Assembly: GCA_023150275.1 (NCBI GenBank)
Contig: JAKLLG010000004.1
Coordinates: forward strand, 124,001 to 188,000
Direction: 5' to 3'
Source of the DNA: Rhodocyclaceae bacterium
GTDB taxonomy: Bacteria; Pseudomonadota; Gammaproteobacteria; Burkholderiales; Rhodocyclaceae
Length of the DNA: 64,000 nucleotides
Position numbers and translations under genes: made by a program. The notes beneath the pieces were generated by a model. It saw nothing but the letters and a program-made list of their open reading frames with translations, was not told where the DNA came from and did not search any database. Each line of letters starts with the position of its first letter. Positions within the stretch are counted from its first letter, which is position 1. Positions 55,067 through 63,102 of this stretch are shown in pieces.

Positions 55067-57022
55067 TTAAGCTTCCACGAGCATGCGCGAGCGCATTTCG
55101 AGGTGCAGTGCGTGGCAGAAATGCGTGCAGTAGCACCAGTAAACGCCCGGCTTGTCGGCAATGAAGGTGACCGACTTGGTCTCCTGCGGGCTCACGATGA
55201 AGTTGATGTCGTACTTCGGAATCGCGAAACCGTGGGTCAGGTCTTCCACCTTGTCGAGGTTGGTCAGGATGATGGTGACTTCGTCGCCCTTCTTGACCTT
55301 CCACTCGAGCAGGCCGAACTGCGGCGCCTGCGAACCGAGGTGGATCGTGACCTTGTTGCCCTTGCGCTCGACACGGCTCTCGTCGAGCGACTTGATGCCG
55401 TGCGGGAACTCGGCCAGATCGTAGACCTGGCGGGTCTTGACGATGTCGCGACGGACAATGATCGAGTCGTGCGGCTCGGGGACGGTCGTGTGTTCGTGAA
55501 CCAGGACCATCTTCTCACCGGAGATGTCGATCAGCTGTGCGGTTTCGGCGTGCAGCGGGCCAACCGGCAGCAGACGGTCCTTGGAGAACTTGTTGTCCGA
55601 GATGAAGTACTTGCCATCCGGCTCCTTGGTCTCGCCCATCGAGGTAAAACCGTGACCCGGCTGGTAATGCACATCGATGCGGTCGATCACCACCTTGGCG
55701 TTCTTGTCGCCACCAAAGGCCTTGATTGCGGCCTCGACGTTCCACTTGACGATCTGGCTGTCCAAGAACAGCGTCGTGTAGGCATTGCCCTTGTTGTCGA
55801 AGCCGGTATGCAGCGGGCCAAGACCGATTTCCGGCTCGCCGACGACGGCTTCGCGCGCTTCCTTCAACTCACCGGCAAACCACTTCAGCACCTTCTCGTG
55901 CGCGATCACCGAGGCGGTCGGCGACAGCTTGCCGGAGCAGACGTAGTACTTGCCGTCCGGGCTGATGTTAACGCCGTGCGGGTTCTTCGGCACCGGCACG
56001 TAGCAAACCAGCGCGGTCTTCGGATCGGCGTTGTTCTTCTTGGTGCCATCGACGACCGGCACCTTCGAACTGCCGATGGTCACGAATTTGCCGGCCTTGA
56101 CGGCGGCTTCGATGCGCTCGACGTTGAAGAAGAGGCACGCATCGTGCTCGGACGACATCATCTCGGCATAAACTGCGCCACCTTCGGTGTTGTACTGGTT
56201 GGCGGCAGCAAGCTTGCCATCGTACGAAGTGGCAACGAGGTCCATGTTGCCATCGACGCGGCACTGCCAGCGCACTTCCATGGTCGCGGCATCAACGCAC
56301 GAGAACAGGCAGCCGTATTTGGTCGGATCGGTCAGGTCGCGGCCGTCGTTGGGCAGCGGGATGTGGAACTCGGCACCACAGAAGACGCGGGTCGTGTGGT
56401 TGATCGCCTGATCGACCGGGTCGCGCTTGTCCGGGAAAATGCCGTGGAAGCCCATGATGTTGGGCAGTTCGGTGATCTTGTCGCACTCCATCGTATCCAT
56501 GCGGACGCGCGCGATACGGCCGTGAATCTTGTCATTCACGAAGATCCACTTGCCGTCGTAGATGCCATCCTTGTACGACATATGCACGTGGTGCGTGTCG
56601 CCGGTCGTGTACTTGAGCTGACCGTTCGGCTTGGTGCCGATGATCGCCTTCGACTCGTTGGTGACACCCCAGCCGATCATGCAATCGGTGTTGAAGACCG
56701 GGATCTTCTTGAGCTGGCGACCCGAGGGATAGCCGTAGATGCGGACGTCACCGGAGTGGCCGCCGCTGGAGAAGGCGTAGTAATCGTCGAGCTGTCCCGG
56801 CGCAACGTCATGCTTGCCATGCGCCGCAGCCTTGGGGGCGGGCGCGGCAGCAGCCGGAGCCGCGCCACCGGCGGCGGGTGCCGGAGCTTCCTTGTTGCAC
56901 GCGGTCAGCCCGAGCGACAGGCCGGCACCGGCAAGACCGGTCACCGCGGCGGAGTTGAGAAACTTGCGACGCCCCTGATCTTCAGGCGTAGCGGCTTGAA
57001 CTTCGGTTTTCTTGGTATCCAT
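55067..57022 (-). CDS. nosZ: nitrous-oxide reductase NosZ (Tat type, clade I-like)
   Basis: A 651-residue enzyme reducing N2O to N2 in the periplasm. A Tat signal (RRKFL at residues 18-22) ends in a lipobox, LTAC with Cys42, and an Ala/Pro-rich linker follows. CuZ histidines lie in DTHHVHM, FHGIFP, EHDAC, PHGVNISPDG, GPLHTG and QPGHGFTS. The CuA motif is CTHFCHALHLEM (C633, C637, H641, M644), with His634 beside the first Cys. AGAGG precedes the ATG at 57022. Upstream lies an FNR-type promoter. It is the first gene of the nos run. Confidence 0.97.
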   Translation of the reverse strand: MDTKKTEVQAATPEDQGRRKFLNSAAVTGLAGAGLSLGLTACNKEAPAPAAGGAAPAAAAPAPKAAAHGKHDVAPGQLDDYYAFSSGGHSGDVRIYGYPSGRQLKKIPVFNTDCMIGWGVTNESKAIIGTKPNGQLKYTTGDTHHVHMSYKDGIYDGKWIFVNDKIHGRIARVRMDTMECDKITELPNIMGFHGIFPDKRDPVDQAINHTTRVFCGAEFHIPLPNDGRDLTDPTKYGCLFSCVDAATMEVRWQCRVDGNMDLVATSYDGKLAAANQYNTEGGAVYAEMMSSEHDACLFFNVERIEAAVKAGKFVTIGSSKVPVVDGTKKNNADPKTALVCYVPVPKNPHGVNISPDGKYYVCSGKLSPTASVIAHEKVLKWFAGELKEAREAVVGEPEIGLGPLHTGFDNKGNAYTTLFLDSQIVKWNVEAAIKAFGGDKNAKVVIDRIDVHYQPGHGFTSMGETKEPDGKYFISDNKFSKDRLLPVGPLHAETAQLIDISGEKMVLVHEHTTVPEPHDSIIVRRDIVKTRQVYDLAEFPHGIKSLDESRVERKGNKVTIHLGSQAPQFGLLEWKVKKGDEVTIILTNLDKVEDLTHGFAIPKYDINFIVSPQETKSVTFIADKPGVYWCYCTHFCHALHLEMRSRMLVEA

Positions 57023-57061
57023 GTTTTTGTCCTCTCCAGGCATTGAAATCCGATCATTACC

Positions 57062-57092
57062 GCGACAAATTGCCGCTGCGACAATTTGCCGC
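57062..57092 (-). repeat. tandem 15-bp quasi-palindromes in the nosZ leader
   Basis: GCGACAAATTGCCGC (57062-57076) is repeated as GCGACAATTTGCCGC (57078-57092) with a single A/T difference at its centre and one base between. Each is itself nearly palindromic (GCGRCAAWTTGYCGC). They cover the predicted start and first part of the leader of nosZ, a typical operator position. Confidence 0.6.
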
Positions 57093-57094
57093 AC

Positions 57095-57137
57095 ATTATC
57101 CGCCAGCGCGGGAGAGAACAAACTTGATCTAAATCAA
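57095..57137 (-). promoter_or_regulatory. FNR-type promoter of nosZ
   Basis: TTGATCTAAATCAA (57124-57137) is a perfect FNR/DNR palindrome. On the minus strand GATAAT (57095-57100) follows with a -10-like sequence. With the FNR centre at 57130.5 at -41.5, transcription would start near 57089, exactly right for the -10 box: a class II FNR layout. The FNR box overlaps the last codons of the upstream LysR gene. Confidence 0.8.
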
Positions 57138-58048
57138 CGATCCGCGAGCCCGGCAGATCCCGCCGCGCCCGCTGCTGCCACAAGGGCCTCGACGGCCGGA
57201 TGGCTGATGCGCCGCTCGCCGGAAATGGCAAAAACCTGCTCGCGAACCCCGGCAAGCTCGCCGACCCGCTCGGCGCCGAACTGCGCGGCGATCTCTGCTT
57301 CCAGCATGCTCAGCGCCGGAAAGAGGCCGATGCCCTGGCGACCGAAGATATCCATGAGCGCAGCATCCTCGAACTCGCCGACGACCTGCGGGCGCAGATC
57401 GTGCGATTCCAGCCAATGGTCGAGCCTGCCACGCAGCGCGTTCGTCCGTGTCGGCAGCAAGAGCGGTGCGCCGTTCAGGCTGCCGGGAAAACCATCCTTG
57501 AAGCGTGCCGCCAAGGCCGGCGCGGCATAGAGGCTGACGGCATACTCGCCAAGTGGCCGACTGAACACGCGCAGACTGCCGCTGCTCGCCACCGGGCGGT
57601 CGGAGAGCACGACATCGATGCGGTGCAGCGCCAGATCCGACATCAACTCGTCGATCTCGCCCTCGTAGCAGACCAGCCGGACCGGCCGGTCGAGCCGGGT
57701 CACCGGCTGCAACAGGCGATGCGCCGCCAGCTTCGGCAACGCATCGAGGATCCCGACCGTCAGACGCAGCACGCCTTCGCCAGCGCGATCTTCAAGCGCT
57801 TCGAGCATTTGTTCGCCCAGATTGAAGATGCGGTCCGCGTAGGAAAGCGCCAGCCGCCCGGCCTCGGTCAACGCGAGGCCGCGCCCCGCCGGGGCAAAGA
57901 GCGATACGCCGAGCGCCCGTTCGAGCAGCGACAATTGCCCGCTGATCGTCTGCGCGGCAACGCCGAGCTTGTTTGCCGCGCGATTGACCCCACCTTCCTT
58001 GGCAACGACCCAGAAATAATGGAGATGCTTGTAGTTGATTTCCCGCAT
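57134..58048 (-). CDS. NhaR-type LysR-family transcriptional regulator
   Basis: A 304-residue LysR regulator: winged helix-turn-helix in residues 5-63 with the NhaR-like start INYKHLHYFWVVAKEGGVNRAA, then a substrate-binding domain. In E. coli NhaR activates nhaA in response to Na+ and other signals; here no antiporter is adjacent. It lies directly upstream of nosZ on the same strand, so read-through could reach nos. It is divergent from htpX, with repeats between them. Confidence 0.88.
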   Translation of the reverse strand: MREINYKHLHYFWVVAKEGGVNRAANKLGVAAQTISGQLSLLERALGVSLFAPAGRGLALTEAGRLALSYADRIFNLGEQMLEALEDRAGEGVLRLTVGILDALPKLAAHRLLQPVTRLDRPVRLVCYEGEIDELMSDLALHRIDVVLSDRPVASSGSLRVFSRPLGEYAVSLYAAPALAARFKDGFPGSLNGAPLLLPTRTNALRGRLDHWLESHDLRPQVVGEFEDAALMDIFGRQGIGLFPALSMLEAEIAAQFGAERVGELAGVREQVFAISGERRISHPAVEALVAAAGAAGSAGLADR

Positions 58049-58055
58049 TTCAATT

Positions 58056-58104
58056 CGCTTTTATCGAACAGTTTTTCAATTTTTATCCGCTTTTTATTGA
58101 AAAG
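58056..58104. promoter_or_regulatory. direct and inverted repeats between the LysR gene and htpX
   Basis: The near-identical direct repeats CGCTTTTATCGAA (58056-58068) and CGCTTTTTATTGAA (58088-58101) lie 32 bases apart, about three helical turns. The arms TTTTCAAT (58073-58080) and ATTGAAAA (58096-58103) form an inverted repeat. The layout suits a LysR-type autoregulatory site that could also affect htpX. Confidence 0.5.
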
Positions 58105-58154
58105 CAACACCCGTATATTTGCGCTGTCCAACACAAGAAATCACGGAGGACCCC

Positions 58155-59027
58155 ATGAAACGCGTCATTCTCTTTCTCGCCACCAATCTGGCCGTCATGC
58201 TCGTCCTGGGCATCACGGCGAGCCTGCTCGGCGTCAACAAGTTCCTCACCGCCAACGGCCTCAACCTCGGCGCGCTGCTCGTCTTTGCCGCATTGATGGG
58301 CTTCGGCGGCGCCTTCATCTCGCTGTTCATGTCGAAGGCGATGGCCAAGTGGAGTACCGGCGCCCACGTCATCACGAGCCCCAGCAATTCAACCGAATTC
58401 TGGCTGGTGCAGACCGTTGAGCGTCTCGCGCAACGAGCCGGCATCGCCATGCCGGAAGTCGCCATCTACGAGGGCGAACCGAATGCCTTCGCCACCGGCG
58501 CCACGAAAAACAGTTCGCTGGTCGCCGTTTCCACCGGCCTGCTGCAGAGCATGTCGAAGGAAGAGGTCGAAGCCGTGCTCGCGCACGAGGTTGCGCACGT
58601 CGCCAACGGCGACATGGTGACGCTGACCCTGATCCAGGGCGTCGTGAACACCTTCGTCGTATTCCTGTCGCGCGTCGTCGGCTATCTGGTCGACTCCTTC
58701 CTGCGCCGCGGCGAAGAATCGTCCGGTCCCGGCATCGGCTACATGGTCACGACGATCGTCTGCGACATCGTCTTCGGTGTCCTCGCCAGCATCATCGTCG
58801 CCTACTTCTCCCGCCAGCGCGAGTTCCGTGCTGACGCCGGCGCCGCGCAACTGGTCGGCAACCCGCAGCCGATGGTCAATGCCCTGCGCCGCCTGGGTGG
58901 CCTGCATACCGAACCGCTGCCGCAGAACATGGCCAGCTCGGGCATTGCCGGCGGCCCGGCGTGGATGTCGCTGTTTGCCAGCCACCCGCCCATCGAGGAG
59001 CGCATCGCCGCGCTGCAATCGCGCTGA
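58155..59027 (+). CDS. htpX: membrane zinc metalloprotease HtpX
   Basis: A 290-residue M48B protease. Two N-terminal helices are followed by the zinc motif HEVAH (H144, H148), further helices and the downstream Glu in [10 protein letters not shown]. HtpX degrades misfolded membrane proteins in the inner membrane. GGAGGA precedes the ATG at 58155. It ends with a clear terminator. Confidence 0.95.
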   Translation: MKRVILFLATNLAVMLVLGITASLLGVNKFLTANGLNLGALLVFAALMGFGGAFISLFMSKAMAKWSTGAHVITSPSNSTEFWLVQTVERLAQRAGIAMPEVAIYEGEPNAFATGATKNSSLVAVSTGLLQSMSKEEVEAVLAHEVAHVANGDMVTLTLIQGVVNTFVVFLSRVVGYLVDSFLRRGEESSGPGIGYMVTTIVCDIVFGVLASIIVAYFSRQREFRADAGAAQLVGNPQPMVNALRRLGGLHTEPLPQNMASSGIAGGPAWMSLFASHPPIEERIAALQSR

Positions 59028-59077
59028 CCCTTTTTCGAGTGTGCCCCCTCCGGCGGCTTCCCCCTGCCGCCTTCAGA

Positions 59078-59106
59078 ACCCCGGCTACGGCCGGGGTCTT
59101 TTTTTG
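59078..59106 (+). terminator. rho-independent terminator after htpX
   Basis: The 8-bp perfect arms ACCCCGGC (59078-59085) and GCCGGGGT (59090-59097) with a TACG loop run into a T-tract. Confidence 0.92.
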
Positions 59107-59212
59107 GCCGGCGCCCTGCGACCACCTGCGCTCCGCTAAAATGCGGCTTTCGCCGCGTCGATGCTGCCCCGCCGCATGACCGGCCAGACCTTTGAGCCCC
59201 GTCGAATCGCCC

Positions 59213-61036
59213 ATGTCCAAAGAAAACGCTCCCGCGAACACCCCGGCCCCCGCCGCCAACTTCATCCGAAACATCGTCGAGGCCGACCTCGCTGCCGGCA
59301 AGCACGCCCAGCGCCACTGGGCTGGCCGGCCAGGCACCGCCGCCGACCACGCCGCCGCACCGCTCGACCCAGCCAGGATCCGCACCCGTTTCCCGCCGGA
59401 GCCGAACGGCTACCTGCACTTCGGCCACGCCAAGTCGATCCTGCTCAACTTCGGGCTCGCCGAGCAGTACGGCGGCCGCTGCCACCTGCGCTTCGACGAC
59501 ACCAATCCGGAGAAGGAAGAGCAGGAATACGTCGATTCGATCATCGATGCGGTGAAGTGGCTCGGCTGCTCGTGGGAGCAGAACGGCCCGACCGGCCCTG
59601 AATGCAACCTCTACTACGCCTCCAACTACTTCGACTGGATGGTCGCCTTTGCCGAATACCTGATCCAGTCCGGCCACGCCTATGTCGACAGCCAAACAGC
59701 CGACGAGATGCGCGCCAACCGCGGCACGCTGAAGGAGCCGGGCAAGGATTCGCCGTACCGCAACCGCAGCGCCGAAGAAAGCATGGAACTCTTCAAGCGC
59801 ATGCAGAAAGGCGAGTTCCCGGACGGCGCCCACATCCTGCGCGCCAGGATCGACATGGCCTCGCCCAACATCAACCTGCGCGACCCGGCTATCTACCGCA
59901 TCCGCCACGCCACGCACCACAACACCGGCGACAAGTGGTGCGTCTACCCGATGTACACCTTCGCCCACCCGATCGAGGACGCGCTGGAGAACATCACGCA
60001 CTCCATCTGCACGCTTGAGTTCGAGGACCAGCGCCCGTTCTACGACTGGCTGCTCGAGCGCCTCGCCGAAGGCAATCTGCTGCAGCGCCCGCTGCCGCAG
60101 CAGATCGAGTTCTCGCGCCTGAACCTCACCTACGTCGTGCTCTCCAAGCGCAAGCTGATCCAGCTGGTCGACGAGAAGCACGTCGCCGGCTGGGACGACC
60201 CGCGCATGCCGACGCTGGTCGGTGCGCGCCGCCGCGGCTACACGCCGGAAGGGTTCCGCCTCTTCGCCGAGCGCATCGGCGTCTCCAAGCACGACTCGCT
60301 GATCGACTACGTCACCTTCGAGGACTGCTTCCGCGAAGTGCTCAACGAATCGGCCGAGCGCCGCGTCGCCGTGCTCGACCCGCTCAAGCTGGTCATCACC
60401 AACTACCCGGAAGGCCAGAGCGAGGAATGCTTCGCGCCGAACCATCCGTTGAAGCCGGAACTCGGCAAGCGGGCTATGCCCTTCTCGCGCGAGCTGTGGA
60501 TCGAGGCCGAGGATTTCATGGAGGAGCCGAGCAAGGGCTACCACCGCCTCTACCCCGGCAACATGGCGCGCCTCAAGTACGGTTACATCGTGAAGTGCAC
60601 CGGCTGCGAGAAGGATGCCGCGGGCAAGGTCGTGAAGGTCTTGTGCGAATACCTGCCCGACACCAAGTCCGGCACGCCGGGCGCCGACAGCGTCAAGGTC
60701 AAGGGCAACCTGCACTGGGTGTCCGCCGCGCATGGCTACACCGCCGAGATCCGCCTCTACGACCGCCTCTTCGCCGTGCCGGCGCCGGGCGCCCGTCGTG
60801 AAGGCGATGCGCCGGAACTCGAACGCGACTACCTCGACGACATCAACCCGAACTCGAAGCAGGTTATCACCGCCCAGCTCGAACCTTCGCTGAAGGACGC
60901 CAAGGCCGAGGACCGCTTCCAGTTCGAGCGCCACGGCTACTTCGTCGCCGATAGCAAAGACTCGAAGGCCGGCGCACCGGTGTTCAACCGCACGGTGACG
61001 CTGAAGGATTCGTGGGCAGCAAAGCCCGCGAAGTAG
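59213..61036 (+). CDS. glnS: glutaminyl-tRNA synthetase
   Basis: A 607-residue class I tRNA synthetase. The HIGH-type motif is PPEPNGYLHFGHAKS near residue 64 and the KMSKS-type motif is VVLSKRKL near residue 306. The C-terminal anticodon-binding beta-barrels are complete. It charges tRNA-Gln directly. The ATG at 59213 is chosen; an in-frame TTG lies 21 bases upstream. The N-terminal 40 residues are slightly longer than in E. coli GlnRS. Confidence 0.96.
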   Translation: MSKENAPANTPAPAANFIRNIVEADLAAGKHAQRHWAGRPGTAADHAAAPLDPARIRTRFPPEPNGYLHFGHAKSILLNFGLAEQYGGRCHLRFDDTNPEKEEQEYVDSIIDAVKWLGCSWEQNGPTGPECNLYYASNYFDWMVAFAEYLIQSGHAYVDSQTADEMRANRGTLKEPGKDSPYRNRSAEESMELFKRMQKGEFPDGAHILRARIDMASPNINLRDPAIYRIRHATHHNTGDKWCVYPMYTFAHPIEDALENITHSICTLEFEDQRPFYDWLLERLAEGNLLQRPLPQQIEFSRLNLTYVVLSKRKLIQLVDEKHVAGWDDPRMPTLVGARRRGYTPEGFRLFAERIGVSKHDSLIDYVTFEDCFREVLNESAERRVAVLDPLKLVITNYPEGQSEECFAPNHPLKPELGKRAMPFSRELWIEAEDFMEEPSKGYHRLYPGNMARLKYGYIVKCTGCEKDAAGKVVKVLCEYLPDTKSGTPGADSVKVKGNLHWVSAAHGYTAEIRLYDRLFAVPAPGARREGDAPELERDYLDDINPNSKQVITAQLEPSLKDAKAEDRFQFERHGYFVADSKDSKAGAPVFNRTVTLKDSWAAKPAK

Positions 61037-61056
61037 GGCGGGTCGCCCTTCGCTAC

Positions 61057-61071
61057 GCCCGCAATGCGGGC
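61057..61071. terminator. small hairpin between convergent glnS and the 4Fe-4S gene
   Basis: The arms GCCCGC (61057-61062) and GCGGGC (61066-61071) enclose AAT. There is no T-run. It lies in the 56-bp gap between two convergent genes and may help to end either transcript. Confidence 0.35.
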
Positions 61072-61092
61072 TGCTCAGAATGAGCGACCGAA

Positions 61093-61788
61093 TTACCGGT
61101 CGGAGCCGGAAATGGCCTCGATCATCGCCAGCGAGCGCGAGTAGCTGTGCGCGATCTGCGCGTCGTCGTAGCGATGCTCCGGCCGCACCGGGCAACTTGT
61201 TCGGGCGATGCAGGTGACGCGGCATTGGGAGTCAGGCAGCCGCCGATAGGCGGTGCACTTCTCCAGCGAAAACTCGCCATCGTCGAGCGCGCCGGCCGGG
61301 CAGGCAGCGATGCAGGGTTTTCCGGCGCAGGCGGCGCAGGGAGAATCGCCGTGCGCCGAGGGCGTCACCGGCAACTCGGCATCGACCAGCAGCACCGCGC
61401 GATAGGCGAACCACGAACCCCAGTCGGCGTTGATGCCAACGCGGAACGGCGAATCGTGATGCCATCCCGCCAGGCGACCAAGTGCCTGCAGACCGACCGG
61501 CACATTGCCGGGATAGGGCATAGCGTACGCCACCCCCGGAAGCTGAGCGGCCACCCAATCGGCCAGCGTGACGCGCACGAAATCGTCGATCGGGTGTTCG
61601 CCGGCGAGCCCGGCAGCCGTAACGCATTCCCACAGGCGGCGGCCGCCGTGCCCGACGAGCAGCAGGCGACAATAGCGCCCCTGCGGGTCGAGCATCGCCC
61701 GCATGGTCCCGGGTAAGGCGTCCAGATCGAACACCGCTCGCAGATTGAGCCCCGCGGCATCGAGCGCGGAATAACCGACGTCACTCAC
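61093..61788 (-). CDS. 4Fe-4S ferredoxin-type protein of unknown function
   Basis: A 231-residue protein starting with GTG at 61788, 10 bases after the thioredoxin stop. The C-terminal third has a cluster motif CAACAGKPCIAACPAG (C-x2-C-x4-C-x3-CP) and four further Cys residues in SQCRVTCIARTSCPV that could hold a second cluster or metal. The N-terminal part resembles the QueG/reductive dehalogenase-like group loosely, but I cannot assign a substrate. The coupling with a thioredoxin points to redox chemistry. Confidence 0.72.
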   Translation of the reverse strand: MSDVGYSALDAAGLNLRAVFDLDALPGTMRAMLDPQGRYCRLLLVGHGGRRLWECVTAAGLAGEHPIDDFVRVTLADWVAAQLPGVAYAMPYPGNVPVGLQALGRLAGWHHDSPFRVGINADWGSWFAYRAVLLVDAELPVTPSAHGDSPCAACAGKPCIAACPAGALDDGEFSLEKCTAYRRLPDSQCRVTCIARTSCPVRPEHRYDDAQIAHSYSRSLAMIEAISGSDR

Positions 61789-61798
61789 ACCAGGCGCT

Positions 61799-62122
61799 TC
61801 ACGCAATTTCCGCCAGCGCCTCGGCGATCGGCCCCGCCTCGACCGGCCGCACCAGCCGCGCCACCTCGACGCCATCGCGCAGGAAGACCAGCGTCGGCCA
61901 CAGCTTCACGTGAAAGCTGCGCCCCAGCCGCTGGCCGGGCCCATCTTCAACCTTCAGGTGCGCAACCTGCGGATAGTCGGCAAAGGCCGCCTGCACATGC
62001 GGCAGCGCTGCCCGACAATGCCCGCACCACGGCGTGCCGAACTCGACGACCTGAGCCCCCGGCGTCGCCTCGATTGCAGCGCGCGTCGGCGCCTCGTCGA
62101 CGAATTTCTCGCTGTAAGCCAT
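61799..62122 (-). CDS. thioredoxin-family protein
   Basis: A 107-residue thioredoxin-fold protein with the active site WCGHC (C33, C36) instead of WCGPC, and the cis-Pro loop LWPTLVFL. No signal peptide is visible, so it should act in the cytoplasm. The GH dipeptide between the cysteines, like protein disulfide isomerases, raises the redox potential relative to standard thioredoxin. It lies just upstream of the 4Fe-4S protein gene and may be its redox partner. Confidence 0.87.
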   Translation of the reverse strand: MAYSEKFVDEAPTRAAIEATPGAQVVEFGTPWCGHCRAALPHVQAAFADYPQVAHLKVEDGPGQRLGRSFHVKLWPTLVFLRDGVEVARLVRPVEAGPIAEALAEIA

Positions 62123-62141
62123 CCCGCCTGCTCCCGTCGGA

Positions 62142-62999
62142 TCACACCGCCACCAGCGTCTGCCGGCCGTACCATTCCTCGCCCGGCGCCACCGTCGCCG
62201 GCGTGTTCGCCACGGCAGCCTCCACGCACAGCATGTGCCGCCAGTCGCTGGCCGGCATGTCGGTCAGCGTGGCGCACTTCTCGACCCACGGATTCCAGAT
62301 CACGACATCGGGGAAACCTTCCTGCGCGATGCCGAGGCTGAGATTCGCCGCCTTCAGCAACAGCGGCCGTTTCGCATTGAAGTAGATGCGATCGGTCTCA
62401 GCCTCGACGAGCAGCTCGGTGCCCGTCTCGCGCACGACACGGCCGCCGTTCGCGCTATCGCGATAGTCGTAGCCGCGCAGCCCTTCGAGCGCCGCATCCT
62501 CGACCTGCACGACGCGCAAGTAGGAATGCAGCGCGCCGGTGAACGCCAGCGGCGCATCGCCGGTATTCGTCACGCACAGTTCGAGATCGATGCGATCCGC
62601 CTCCAGCATCACAGTCAGTTCCAGCCGGAAGGGATGCGGCCACAGCGCGCGCGTCGCAGCATCGTCGCCGGTTGCCAGCGTCGCCAGCGCGTAATCGTCA
62701 CCGCAGCGCTGCGCTGCGACTTCCCACTGCCGGGTACGCACGAAACCGTGCTTGGGCAGCGCGCCGAGCGCAGCGAACTGCGGAAAGCAGACCGGCACGC
62801 CACCGCGGATCGGCACGCTGCCGTCGAATACGGCGCGCTCAGAGAGATACAGCCGCTCGCGACCATCCGATGTCCGCCACGAAAGCAGTTGCGCGCCCTG
62901 CAGCGCGATGACGGCCTCGGTGCCGCCGGGGCCGCAGAGGCGCAGGGCGGGGATGCCCCTGAAACTGATCGATTCGATGAAAGGCTTGCTGGCTGCCAT
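62142..62999 (-). CDS. D-hexose-6-phosphate mutarotase-like protein (YeaD family)
   Basis: A 285-residue aldose-1-epimerase superfamily protein of the YeaD type. Conserved segments are GGVPVCFPQFA, KHGFVRTRQWEV with the catalytic His, TGALHSYLRVV and the catalytic Glu/Trp region PDVVIWNPWVEK. It interconverts the anomers of glucose-6-phosphate or related sugar phosphates. It stands upstream of the thioredoxin by 19 bases on the same strand. Confidence 0.88.
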   Translation of the reverse strand: MAASKPFIESISFRGIPALRLCGPGGTEAVIALQGAQLLSWRTSDGRERLYLSERAVFDGSVPIRGGVPVCFPQFAALGALPKHGFVRTRQWEVAAQRCGDDYALATLATGDDAATRALWPHPFRLELTVMLEADRIDLELCVTNTGDAPLAFTGALHSYLRVVQVEDAALEGLRGYDYRDSANGGRVVRETGTELLVEAETDRIYFNAKRPLLLKAANLSLGIAQEGFPDVVIWNPWVEKCATLTDMPASDWRHMLCVEAAVANTPATVAPGEEWYGRQTLVAV

Positions 63000-63102
63000 G
63001 CCGGACTCGCGAAAGATGGAGAGACGCGCATTCTAGTCGACACCCCGCGCGCCCGGCGCGCACGCCCACGGCGCAAACGGCCGACGAGAATCGCTCAATC
63101 AC

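Noticed and set aside
58802-61225. 807-aa open frame on the minus strand opposite htpX and glnS
   Set aside because: It is antisense to two well-conserved genes and has no known domain; long open antisense frames are common at this GC content.
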